The position numbers and the translations under genes are program-made. Positions 1 to 5,401 of a stretch of 7,103 bases of DNA are shown piece after piece. This DNA is from Chloroflexota bacterium (lineage in GTDB: Bacteria; Chloroflexota; Dehalococcoidia; Plut-88900). Under the pieces are notes generated by a model that ran no database searches, had not been told where the DNA came from, and was given only the letters and a program-made list of their open reading frames with translations. Positions within the stretch are counted from its first letter, which is position 1; each line of letters begins with the position of its first letter. The stretch is taken from contig JADFJI010000114.1 in assembly GCA_022566235.1 (NCBI GenBank), positions 1 to 7,103 on the forward strand. Direction: 5' to 3'.

Positions 1-516
1 GTTCGCCGGCCCCATTCGCGCTATCTCCCTGGCCGCCCTATGGACGTCGTCCATGGACTCGATGCCGTAGCCAACCAGGACCTCGGCCTCGGGGATGTTG
101 GGGGTCACCACCGTGGCCAGGGGCAGCAGGGCTTCCCTTAAGGCTTGGACGGCCTGCTCCTGGAGGAGCCGGTCTCCGCTCTTGGCCACCATCACCGGGT
201 CCACCACCAGGTTGGGTATCCCCAGGCTTCTGACCCTCTCCGCGACCACGCCTATGATCTCGGAGTTGGCCAGCATCCCTGTCTTAGCGGCATCGGCCCC
301 GATGTCCGACATCACGGCGTCTATCTGGGCTGCGATAAGGTCTGGGGGCAGCTCCAGCACCTGGACGACTTTGAGGGTGTTCTGGGCGGTGATGGCGGTG
401 ATCACCGAGGTGCCGTAGACCCCCAGGGCGGCGAAGGTCTTAAGGTCGGCCTGGATCCCGGCCCCGGCCCCCGAGTCTGAGCCGGCGATGGTCATCGCCC
501 TTTTTATGCTCTGCAT
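1..516 (-). CDS. thiD: Hydroxymethylpyrimidine/phosphomethylpyrimidine kinase, N-terminal part (runs off left edge)
   Basis: Cytosolic kinase of thiamine biosynthesis. It phosphorylates HMP to HMP-P and then HMP-PP, the pyrimidine half joined to the thiazole by ThiE. The frame is open for 172 codons from ATG at 516 to base 1; the family is about 260-270 aa, so roughly the last third, with the GTGC anion-hole region and catalytic cysteine, is outside the window. Seen in the translation: the ribokinase-fold start MTIAGSDSGAGAGIQADLK (residues 8-26), AITAQNT (41-47), AAKTGML (76-82), VVDPVMVAKSGD (104-115) and TPNIPEAEVL (138-147), all matching ThiD almost residue for residue. The start at 516 gives the usual short leader (MQSIKRA) before MTIAG, and a GGAG lies 10 nt upstream (527-530). 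ATG at 495 is in frame but would begin at MTIAG. The preceding co-directional ORF ends at 543, 26 nt upstream, so read-through transcription is possible. A pyridoxal-kinase role is less likely given the close ThiD match. Confidence 0.95.
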   Translation of the reverse strand, partial: MQSIKRAMTIAGSDSGAGAGIQADLKTFAALGVYGTSVITAITAQNTLKVVQVLELPPDLIAAQIDAVMSDIGADAAKTGMLANSEIIGVVAERVRSLGIPNLVVDPVMVAKSGDRLLQEQAVQALREALLPLATVVTPNIPEAEVLVGYGIESMDDVHRAAREIARMGPAN

Positions 517-542
517 TCTTACTGAACTCCAGAATCAAGTAG

Positions 543-797
543 CTAGGAAAGAGGCTCCAATGCAGGTGGATAGCTGTTTAGGTTTAGCCAGTAATCTGGT
601 TTTATCTGATCTACGATACTCTGGGGATACCCTATTTCGCTACCTGTCCTATGGTGAATTGGTTGCCCATTAGCGTACACCAGATATCCAATGCCTATCT
701 CAGAGCACCAGATGTGCCAGCGCATCAATACCCACTGCCGGAGAAAGTCGACGTTAGCCACAAGCGCCGCTTCACCTTCATCAAAGGTATGGGGCAC
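543..797 (-). CDS. Hypothetical protein segment, probably the frameshifted C-terminal half of the 725-1291 gene
   Basis: I do not recognise the family. From GTG at 797 this frame encodes 84 residues ending at TAG (543-545). It is rich in Trp, Tyr and Ile, for example a WVLMRWHIW stretch followed by GIGYLVYANGQ, and it looks like real, probably globular protein rather than a shadow frame. It overlaps the end of the 725-1291 frame by 73 bp in a different phase. The frame stays open further upstream, to a TGA at 891-893, and the extra residues (including YTFTGFSVPHTFDEG) also look protein-like. Two readings fit. One is a single ancestral protein of about 250 aa broken by a one-base loss somewhere between 725 and 890. 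The other is a separate small gene starting at GTG 797, which has an AGGA about 6-7 nt upstream. I favour the frameshift because neither fragment has a convincing independent end or start. Confidence 0.4.
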   Translation of the reverse strand: MPHTFDEGEAALVANVDFLRQWVLMRWHIWCSEIGIGYLVYANGQPIHHRTGSEIGYPQSIVDQIKPDYWLNLNSYPPALEPLS

Positions 798-1291
798 ACT
801 AAATCCTGTAAAAGTGTATCTACTGGTAGCTTGCCATAAATGGTAAACGTCAAAGTATTGCCAAAGAGCAAGTCCCAGAATTTGAATTCCTCAAACTGGT
901 CAGATGGGATGTGACTGCGATCAACTCTCCCTGATTCATAAAGGGAAAGCATCACGGTTAGAAGGGAAAAACTAACAGAGTCCTCCGGTTTGGTTATGTC
1001 TGCAAGTTTTTCAAAAGCCCTTCGATGGCCTTTGAATTTTCCCCAAATGATCTCTTTAGTTTGCAGTTCTATCGGGAAAACATAGACCTCTTCACCATCA
1101 CCATACCTCTTCGGATCATCGACAACTATTCCATATCTTTGAGGCTGTGGTAATTCGGCATAGGCTCCGATACGTTGATTCCAAAGTCGATCCCAGCTTG
1201 GCCAAAACTTTGCCCCGCCGACAGATTTCAAATATTCCTCTAGCGGCGTACCAGGTACAGGCGGTGGTGGGGGAGGTTCTACAAAAAACAT
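725..1291 (-). CDS. Hypothetical protein with proline-rich N-terminus (possibly frameshifted)
   Basis: Unrecognised 188-residue protein. The ATG at 1291 has AGAGG about 6 nt upstream. Residues 6-14 are a proline run (PPPPPPVPG). The following part is a soluble-looking mixed sequence with aromatic and charged residues (KFWPSWDRLWNQRIG, then YGIVVDDPKRYGDGEEVYVF, then a SFSLLTVMLSLYESG helix-like segment). No signal peptide, transmembrane helix or catalytic motif is visible. The last 20 or so residues (basic, MKVKRRLWLTSTFSGSGY) look unlike the rest. The more natural continuation is in the frame that ends at 543, so the 725 stop may be the result of a single-base deletion; a four-C run at 791-794 is one possible site. 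Base composition here is clearly AT-richer than in thiD and the cyclase on either side, which suggests a recent arrival. It lies between the cyclase gene and thiD on the same strand; no function can be inferred. Confidence 0.6.
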   Translation of the reverse strand: MFFVEPPPPPPVPGTPLEEYLKSVGGAKFWPSWDRLWNQRIGAYAELPQPQRYGIVVDDPKRYGDGEEVYVFPIELQTKEIIWGKFKGHRRAFEKLADITKPEDSVSFSLLTVMLSLYESGRVDRSHIPSDQFEEFKFWDLLFGNTLTFTIYGKLPVDTLLQDLVCPIPLMKVKRRLWLTSTFSGSGY

Positions 1292-1414
1292 TTATAGCCT
1301 CTAGTTGCCACCTAAAGTGTTGTTAAATCACTTTGGCCCTTTACCCAAAACCCTGCCGGGGCTACATACTTGAATCCCCAGGAGGACGGGGTTTCTGTTT
1401 GTGGCCCCAGGTCC
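1292..1414. other. Intergenic spacer downstream of the cyclase gene
   Basis: This 123 bp gap separates the cyclase stop from the hypothetical gene. It contains an inverted repeat, AAAGTG (1314-1319) and CACTTT (1329-1334), extendable outward by one G-T and one C-G pair, with a 9-nt spacer. No T-run follows the repeat on either strand, so it is not a classical intrinsic terminator. On the minus strand a weak CCC/GGG hairpin followed by TTTT (around 1350-1366) could act as a poor terminator for the cyclase gene. I see no RNA gene or further coding sequence. Confidence 0.35.
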
Positions 1415-2287
1415 CTAGACGAAGGCCAGGGGATTCCAGGGTGAGCCCGTAGCGTGGATGATGCGCAGGGGCGCCCCCATGAAGAGAAACTCGTACACCT
1501 TGTCCCTGGCCAGCTCCTCCAGGTCCAGATTCTCCAGGATGTAGACGCCCAGGTCCCTCAAGGCGTATCTATGGAGTGGAAGGCCCCCCTCCCGGCTGCC
1601 CACCTTGATCCTCAGCTCGCAGGTGGGCTGGTCTGCGCCGATGGCGCACACGTCGTGCTCCTTCAACCACGGGACTATCGACCCGTCTGGGCCCGGGAAA
1701 GAGGTCTCCCAACGGGCCCGGTCCTGGTAGAAGAGCTTGTACCAGCCGGTCCGAATCAGTACGACGTCCCCCGGCTCCAGGGTTAGTCCCTGGGCTTTGG
1801 CCGCTCCGTCCAGGTCCTCCGGCGTTATCGGCTCGCCTTCGGCCAGATGCTCGACGCCCCGATAGGCAGGGATGTCCAGCATGATGCCCCGGCCTACGAT
1901 GTGCCCGACGTTTTCTATGCCTACCCGGGCCACGCCTTGACTGCTGGCGTACTTATCTGAAAAATTGTTGTAGAATTTTCCCTCGGCCCATACGTGTCCC
2001 AGGGCGTCTATGTGAGTCCCGGAGTGGGTCTCCATGATGATGACGTCGTCGATGATGCTCAGCTCAGGGTCCTCAAATTGTCCTACATGAGAGACCCGCC
2101 AGGTCTTGTGGAAAGTGGGCATCTGGGGCCCGTCCCTCTCAAGAGGCACGGCCAGGCTGTAGATTTTGCCCTTCTTTACCAGCCTGAAGGCCTTGAGGAC
2201 CGACTCCTCGGACCTGAGCAGATTCAGGACGCCTATCTCGTCCTCGGGGCCCCATCTTCCCCAGTTGTTCAAACCCTTCTCGACCAT
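1415..2287 (-). CDS. Cyclase-family (kynurenine formamidase-like) metal-dependent hydrolase
   Basis: A 290-aa cytosolic enzyme of the cyclase family (PF04199), whose known members include the Zn-dependent kynurenine formamidase KynB. The signature HxGTHxDxxxH is complete (HSGTHIDALGH, residues 88-98), giving the expected metal ligands H88, H92 and D94. Other family blocks follow in order: VLIRTGW (166-172), GADQP (197-201), LPLHRYALRDLGVYILENLDLEE (216-238, with a conserved His at 219) and the C-terminal ATGSPWNPLAF. The N-terminal NNWGRWGPEDEIGVLNLL is typical of the longer subgroup of about 290-330 aa, distinct from the roughly 210-aa KynB. The substrate is therefore unknown; an amide or lactone hydrolase is likely, and tryptophan catabolism is not supported by neighbours. 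A strong AAGGAGGG site lies 4 nt before the ATG at 2287. The upstream co-directional methyltransferase ends 86 bp away, so the two may be co-transcribed. The stop codon is TAG. Confidence 0.93.
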   Translation of the reverse strand: MVEKGLNNWGRWGPEDEIGVLNLLRSEESVLKAFRLVKKGKIYSLAVPLERDGPQMPTFHKTWRVSHVGQFEDPELSIIDDVIIMETHSGTHIDALGHVWAEGKFYNNFSDKYASSQGVARVGIENVGHIVGRGIMLDIPAYRGVEHLAEGEPITPEDLDGAAKAQGLTLEPGDVVLIRTGWYKLFYQDRARWETSFPGPDGSIVPWLKEHDVCAIGADQPTCELRIKVGSREGGLPLHRYALRDLGVYILENLDLEELARDKVYEFLFMGAPLRIIHATGSPWNPLAFV

Positions 2288-2291
2288 ATGT

Positions 2292-2299
2292 CCCTCCTT
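2292..2299 (-). promoter_or_regulatory. Strong Shine-Dalgarno site of the cyclase gene
   Basis: AAGGAGGG on the minus strand, ending 4 nt before ATG 2287. It is nearly a perfect anti-SD match and fixes the cyclase start. Confidence 0.85.
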
Positions 2300-2373
2300 A
2301 CTAAGGTCATGCCGGCCACGCTGTGATATCCTACTCTACCATTACGAGTCTGGGCCCTACATACAGAGGCTTG

Positions 2374-3141
2374 CTACAGCGGCCTCCGGCCCTTGATGAT
2401 GACCCGGTCGCTCCGCAGGGACACCACCCTCCCGTCCTGGATATCGAATCGAAAGTATTCCCGCTGCTCCGGGGTGGCCTTTATGATGGCGTGCTCTATC
2501 TCCCGGCGCGCATCGTCCCTCACCCCGGCCACCTTCATCCACCAGTCGAACATGTAAACGTCCTCCTCTAAGGCGGCGTGCTCTATTTCGAACCCCGAGG
2601 ACAGGAACAAACCCCGCCATTCGGAGAGGGAGTAGCGCCGGTTGTGGCTCGGGTCCCGGATCCTTTCGATACGGTCCAGGAATCGGTGAAGTCCTGAGTC
2701 CTCGGGCGCTCCTGAGTCGATTATCACCGCACGTCCGCCGGGTCTGAGCACTCGGTAGGCCTCTTTCATGGCCGGTTCTATCCGGCTGAAGTGATGGGGG
2801 GCGGCCCGGCAGGTTACCAGGTCGAAGGCGGAGTCGGCGAAGGGGACGGCTTGAGCATCGCAAAGAAGGTACTCCACGTTGGTTATTGTGCGCTCCGTCG
2901 CGGCTTCCCGGGCCCTGTCCAGTATCCTTGAGGTGATGTCTGTGGCTATGATTCGCCCACCGTGCTTGGCCACGGCGAAGGCGGTGTGCCCGGCCCCCGT
3001 CGCCAGGTCCAGGACGAAATCCGTCTCGACGGGCCGGGCCAGCTTCACCAGGGTTTCCAGGTCCTTGCCGCTGGAGTGATACCGGCTCTGATAGTACGCG
3101 TTGGCCTGCCTGCCGAACTGCTCGATTATCTTTTGGTTCAT
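2374..3141 (-). CDS. Class I SAM-dependent methyltransferase (UbiE/YcgJ-like)
   Basis: A 255-aa cytosolic methyltransferase of the COG2226/Methyltransf_11 type. Seen: motif I VLDLATGAGHTAF (43-55) for S-adenosylmethionine binding, an acidic residue at the end of strand beta-2 (D68 in IIATDIT), the CDAQAVPFADSAFDLVTCR block (94-112, motifs II/III with the adenine-contacting acidic residue), an AAPHHF segment (113-118) like that of UbiE-type enzymes, and LRPGGR (132-137). The C-terminal part (about 145-255) is substrate-facing and less conserved, with aromatic DVYMFDWWMKVAG (184-196). The length fits the family. The acceptor cannot be deduced: it is not UbiE itself, and quinone or other small-molecule methylation would be speculation. 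The start at 3141 has no clear Shine-Dalgarno, but the translation from it begins at the usual point and a perfect minus-strand TATAAT lies about 36 bp upstream. The cyclase gene follows after 86 bp and may be in the same transcript. The stop is TAG. Confidence 0.92.
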   Translation of the reverse strand: MNQKIIEQFGRQANAYYQSRYHSSGKDLETLVKLARPVETDFVLDLATGAGHTAFAVAKHGGRIIATDITSRILDRAREAATERTITNVEYLLCDAQAVPFADSAFDLVTCRAAPHHFSRIEPAMKEAYRVLRPGGRAVIIDSGAPEDSGLHRFLDRIERIRDPSHNRRYSLSEWRGLFLSSGFEIEHAALEEDVYMFDWWMKVAGVRDDARREIEHAIIKATPEQREYFRFDIQDGRVVSLRSDRVIIKGRRPL

Positions 3142-3176
3142 CTGGTGGACATCCGCTCACCGGGGAACGGGTTTTG

Positions 3177-3205
3177 ATTATAGCCCTTCACAGTTGGGGT
3201 GTGTA
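3177..3205 (-). promoter_or_regulatory. Sigma-70-type promoter for the methyltransferase gene
   Basis: On the minus strand a perfect TATAAT (3182 down to 3177) is preceded, at a 17-nt spacing, by TACACA (3205 down to 3200), which matches 4 of 6 bases of TTGACA. Transcription would start near 3170, giving a leader of about 29 nt to ATG 3141. It sits in the roughly 187 bp divergent region shared with the plus-strand reductase gene at 3329. No equally good plus-strand promoter is evident there; GATAAT at 3298-3303 is a possible -10 with no good -35. Confidence 0.55.
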
Positions 3206-3316
3206 GTGCTATCGGGGTAGGGTGCCTCTATGGCTTGGGTTAGTGATGGTATAGCAGTGGAACCGTGCCATGGGGCCGGGCATCTAACCTATGGTAAGAT
3301 AATGGGTGCTGTACTA

Positions 3317-3325
3317 GAGGGGGGA
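3317..3325 (+). promoter_or_regulatory. Shine-Dalgarno site supporting the TTG start of the reductase
   Basis: A purine-rich GAGGGGGGA run ends 3 nt before the TTG at 3329, with the G-run core about 4-6 nt away. Neither the in-frame ATG at 3302 nor the ATG at 3230 has a comparable site, so it favours TTG 3329 as start. Confidence 0.55.
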
Positions 3326-3328
3326 CCT

Positions 3329-3757
3329 TTGAAGAAACAGAAGACCTTCGAGCAGGCTTTTCAGGGCGCCAAACGTATGTCCGAGAAATACGTTGAGAAG
3401 GGGGCTTACGAGTTCTATCCAGATGCCGATATCGTAGAAGAGGTGCAGAAGGGGCTGGCAAAGAACGAGGTCGAGTTCGGCTACAGATACTGTCCCTGAA
3501 TGATCGTAGAGGGCGACCCGGACCGGGATCGCATGAAGATCTGTCCCTGCGAGCGGCATCACGAGGACATAACCAGAGATGGCTTCTGCATATGAATGTT
3601 CTTCGTCAGCGAAGAGTTTCTTCGCAGGATGGAGGCAGGAGAGGAACCCTTTAGCACTGTTGCGGGCGAAGGGGGCGGTCCCGGCGAGGACCTGTTCCCA
3701 GAGAAGAAATACACAGGTGCCCCTAAGAAATCGGCCAGGGGGCCTGCTAAGACCTGA
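3329..3757 (+). CDS. Ferredoxin:thioredoxin reductase catalytic subunit with two in-frame TGA codons (candidate double-selenocysteine protein)
   Basis: The catalytic (beta) subunit uses a [4Fe-4S] cluster next to a redox-active disulfide to pass electrons from ferredoxin to thioredoxin-like proteins in the cytosol. Translated from TTG 3329 with the two TGAs as X, it is 142 aa. The N-terminal helical part leads through GLAKNEVEFGYRY (42-54) to C55-P-X57, then 14 residues to C72-P-C74, then 12 residues to C87-I-X89, then MFFVSEEF. Spacing and filler (EGDPDRDR, EDITRDGFC) match the archaeal/non-phototroph type, which has 14 and 12 residues where the plant type has 16 and 8. The four family cluster ligands (C55, C72, C74, C87) are TGT or TGC. 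The two family disulfide cysteines are the TGA codons at 3497 and 3593. A SECIS-like hairpin follows each. A polar tail of about 45 aa ends at TGA 3755, which lacks such a hairpin. ATG 3302 or 3230 would only lengthen the N-terminus beyond the family start. The alternative is a pseudogene hit precisely twice at active-site cysteines. Family assignment is sure; Sec insertion is inferred. Confidence 0.85.
3497..3499 (+). other. In-frame TGA 1, candidate Sec codon (residue 57)
   Basis: TGA occupies the second Cys position of the CPC motif (Y-C-P-TGA). In the family this is the surface nucleophilic cysteine that attacks thioredoxin. The preceding codons TGT CCC and the following frame keep family spacing to the next CPC, so no indel is involved. 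The next codon is ATG. Confidence 0.75.
3513..3532 (+). promoter_or_regulatory. Candidate bacterial SECIS hairpin 1
   Basis: GCGA (3513-3516) pairs with TCGC (3529-3532) and CCCG (3517-3520) pairs with CGGG (3524-3527). The result is an 8-bp, mostly G-C stem with one bulged A (3528) and a GAC loop, or a GGACC loop if the top G-C pair opens. The loop begins 20-21 nt after the TGA at 3497-3499 and has G in its first position. Bacterial SECIS elements, as I recall the model, need the loop 16-37 nt after UGA with a G in the first two loop positions. It lies inside the coding frame, as bacterial SECIS elements do. Confidence 0.65.
3593..3595 (+). other. In-frame TGA 2, candidate Sec codon (residue 89)
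   Basis: TGA occupies the second Cys position of the CxC motif (F-C-I-TGA). In the family this is the buried disulfide partner next to the cluster. Downstream residues MFFVSEEF match the usual hydrophobic continuation after the CHC motif, so the frame beyond the TGA is genuine. The next codon is again ATG, as at TGA 1. Confidence 0.73.
3609..3625 (+). promoter_or_regulatory. Candidate bacterial SECIS hairpin 2
   Basis: GCGAAG (3609-3614) pairs perfectly with CTTCGC (3620-3625) around an AGTTT loop, with C3607-G3627 able to pair beyond an A-A mismatch. The loop starts 19 nt after the TGA at 3593-3595, almost the same distance as in hairpin 1, and has G as its second base. A competing hairpin, TCTTCG (3600-3605) with CGAAGA (3610-3615), shares the middle CGAAG element; its loop is only 10 nt from the TGA. 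Confidence 0.6.
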
Positions 3758-3949
3758 GCCCCGGCAACTTCATCCCTAAGGGCGCGCCACCTGATGGCTA
3801 GTCCTGGTACTGGTTCTTGAAGGGGTTCCGAGTCTCGGTGAGTTTCCGCCACTACAACTTTTGTATTCGGCGTCCGTTTTATAACTCGTGAGCCTCACTT
3901 CGATTATCGTCTCATCTACTGGGCGCGCATCCCCCTTTTCGGAGCAGAC
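3758..3949. other. Intergenic region between the reductase and the M28 peptidase
   Basis: This 192 bp gap has no coding signal. It holds a small CCGA/TCGG hairpin (3826-3836) without a T-run, and a TATAAC (3880-3885) that could be the -10 of the peptidase gene. The spacing to TTGTAT (3861-3866) is only 13 nt and there is no good -35 at 17 nt, so the promoter is weakly supported. The GGAG at 3941-3944, 5 nt before ATG 3950, is the peptidase ribosome binding site. Confidence 0.4.
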
Positions 3950-5314
3950 ATGCCTAGGTTGCGTTTAGTACTCCTGGCCCTGATACCTCTGCTGGTGGCG
4001 GCGGCCTGTGGTGCTTCCAGCGCCACCCCTATCCCGACAACGACGGGCGGGCCTCCAACCCCCCTTCCCACAGTGGCTGCGCCCTCGCCCGCACCCACCG
4101 CTCCTTCCATATTGACGCCTCCGGCGACACCATCCCCGACTCCTGTCGTGGCCCTGCCCGATCTCGCCGACGTCGCCTTCGAATACGTGAAAAATCTGAC
4201 AGAAGACCTCGGGTCCAGGGAGTCTGCTACGGACCTGGAGCTGGCAGCCGCCGAATTCATATCTGCTGAGCTAGAAGCTATGGGGTATGAAGTCGAGATC
4301 CAGAACTTCTTGGTCGATAGGTTTTCCCGCGATAGGCCGTGGCTGATCATTGCCAGCCCTGATGAAGAGGTTCTGGAATCTAACTTCCTGGGCTTGACGG
4401 GAACGGCAGAGGTGGTGGCATCTCTGGTTTTCGTGGAACTGGGGTACGAGGAGGACTTCCCTGAAGGAGGGCTGGAGGGCAAGATCGCCTTAATACGACG
4501 GGGTGAACTCACCTTCGAAGTCAAGGTGCGGAACGCCCAGGCCGCCGGGGCCTCGGCTGTTGTAATATACAACAACGAACCGGATAACTTCCGCGGCACA
4601 CTGGCCGCTCAGGGCGATATACCGGCCCTCTCCATAACCCAGAGGGACGGCCTGCATCTTCTGGACCTGCTGGGAGAGGGTGAGGTGGTTCTGGATGTCA
4701 GGTTAGTGATGGAATCCGTCGATAGCAGGAACGTTATAGCCACAAAGCCTGGCGATGAATCTAAGACTGTAGTGGTCGGAGCTCATTTCGACACTATTAT
4801 TGATACGGTAGGTGCCAATGACAACGCATCGGGCACGGCAGTTCTCCTTGCCATTGCCAGGGAACTCCAGGACGAGGAGCTGCCTATCACCGTGAAGTTC
4901 ATCGCCTTCGGGTCTGAGGAGCTAGGCCTGTTGGGGAGCCAATTCTACGTCCAATCGCTGAGTGACGGGGAACTGGATAAGACCAAGGTTATGTTGAATT
5001 TTGACGCCTTGGGCAGCGGGGCCGTCAGCGTATTCGGAAACCGCGATTTCACCGGACTGACCTCGGAGTTGGGGGGAGAGATCGGCATCGATGTTGCCGT
5101 GACCCGGGGCATTAGCGGAGGTTCCAGCGATTTTGCCAGCTTCCAAGCCGCCGGAGTGCCCTTCTTGATGTTTTACTCAGACGATTTCTCCCGCATACAC
5201 TCCGAGCTCGACACCCTCGAATTCGTGCAACCTGAGCTCCTTGCTGGAGTAACGGCGATCGCTACGGCGTTGCTCCAGAAGGAGGAATTTGTAAAGCTGA
5301 TAATTGCCGAGTAA
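3950..5314 (+). CDS. Secreted lipoprotein M28-family zinc metallopeptidase with PA domain
   Basis: A 454-aa exported aminopeptidase-type enzyme. Residues 1-19 are a lipoprotein signal peptide (basic MPRLR, hydrophobic core, lipobox VAAAC with Cys20), so it should be anchored to the outer face of the membrane. A Pro/Thr/Ala/Ser-rich linker (21-69) tethers the catalytic part. A protease-associated (PA) insert lies around 130-250, with typical GLEGKIALIRRGELTFEVKV (174-193) and NAQAAGASAVVIYNN (195-209). The co-catalytic di-zinc site is complete by comparison with Streptomyces aminopeptidase: H279 in AHFDT, bridging D291 in GANDNASG, catalytic E323 and ligand E324 in SEELG, D352 in NFDALG, and H417 in RIHSELDTLEF. 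It probably releases N-terminal amino acids from peptides outside the cell for nutrition. A GGAG 5 nt upstream supports the ATG at 3950. The following FIST gene starts 87 bp after the TAA with its own promoter-like motif. A glutaminyl-cyclase-like or carboxypeptidase member of M28 cannot be excluded. Confidence 0.95.
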   Translation: MPRLRLVLLALIPLLVAAACGASSATPIPTTTGGPPTPLPTVAAPSPAPTAPSILTPPATPSPTPVVALPDLADVAFEYVKNLTEDLGSRESATDLELAAAEFISAELEAMGYEVEIQNFLVDRFSRDRPWLIIASPDEEVLESNFLGLTGTAEVVASLVFVELGYEEDFPEGGLEGKIALIRRGELTFEVKVRNAQAAGASAVVIYNNEPDNFRGTLAAQGDIPALSITQRDGLHLLDLLGEGEVVLDVRLVMESVDSRNVIATKPGDESKTVVVGAHFDTIIDTVGANDNASGTAVLLAIARELQDEELPITVKFIAFGSEELGLLGSQFYVQSLSDGELDKTKVMLNFDALGSGAVSVFGNRDFTGLTSELGGEIGIDVAVTRGISGGSSDFASFQAAGVPFLMFYSDDFSRIHSELDTLEFVQPELLAGVTAIATALLQKEEFVKLIIAE

Positions 5315-5353
5315 ACCGAGGAGGGCGTTAAAATCGCAATTGGCGTCAGGCAT

Positions 5354-5362
5354 TGATATACT
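5354..5362 (+). promoter_or_regulatory. Extended -10 promoter for the FIST gene
   Basis: TGATATACT contains the extended -10 pattern TGn followed by TATACT (5 of 6 match to TATAAT). The best -35 at 17 nt, TCGCAA (5334-5339), is poor, as is usual for extended -10 promoters. Transcription would begin near 5369, consistent with translation starting at 5402 and not at the ATG at 5369. Confidence 0.42.
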
Positions 5363-5401
5363 TTCCCAATGGCGGAAAGGCTGCCGAAAGGGGAATTAGG
5401 T

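Noticed and set aside
95..480. Plus-strand ORFs over the left edge
   Set aside because: They are antisense shadows of thiD, whose minus-strand translation matches family motifs continuously.
2357..3160. A 267-residue minus-strand ORF in another frame over the methyltransferase
   Set aside because: It is Arg/Pro/Gly-rich with no domain motifs, as expected of an out-of-frame shadow of a GC-rich gene.
3230..3328. Longer N-terminus of the reductase from ATG 3230 or ATG 3302
   Set aside because: The extra residues do not resemble the family N-terminus and lack a Shine-Dalgarno, while TTG 3329 has a G-rich site immediately upstream.
3600..3615. TCTTCG/CGAAGA hairpin as the SECIS of TGA 2
   Set aside because: Its loop is only about 10 nt after the TGA and begins with TC, outside the usual bacterial SECIS geometry; the 3609-3625 hairpin fits better.
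3755..3757. Third TGA as another Sec codon
   Set aside because: It lies beyond the family domain after a polar tail, is not at a cysteine position, and is followed only by a 3-bp CCC/GGG hairpin with a TAA loop. It is best read as the true stop.
3329..3757. Genome-wide reassignment of TGA to Trp or Gly (codes 4/25)
   Set aside because: The other intact genes run full length without internal TGA and use TGG for Trp. The two TGAs replace cysteines, not Trp or Gly. The stops visible elsewhere are TAA/TAG, so this is not absolutely excluded from the window alone.
3818..3850. tRNA or tmRNA-like T-arm (GGTTCCGAGTC)
   Set aside because: No acceptor stem, anticodon arm or CCA-ending structure can be built around it, and the loop has an extra base.
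5369..5401. FIST start at ATG 5369
   Set aside because: No ribosome binding site, it coincides with the likely transcription start, and the family normally starts at the MKW of 5402.
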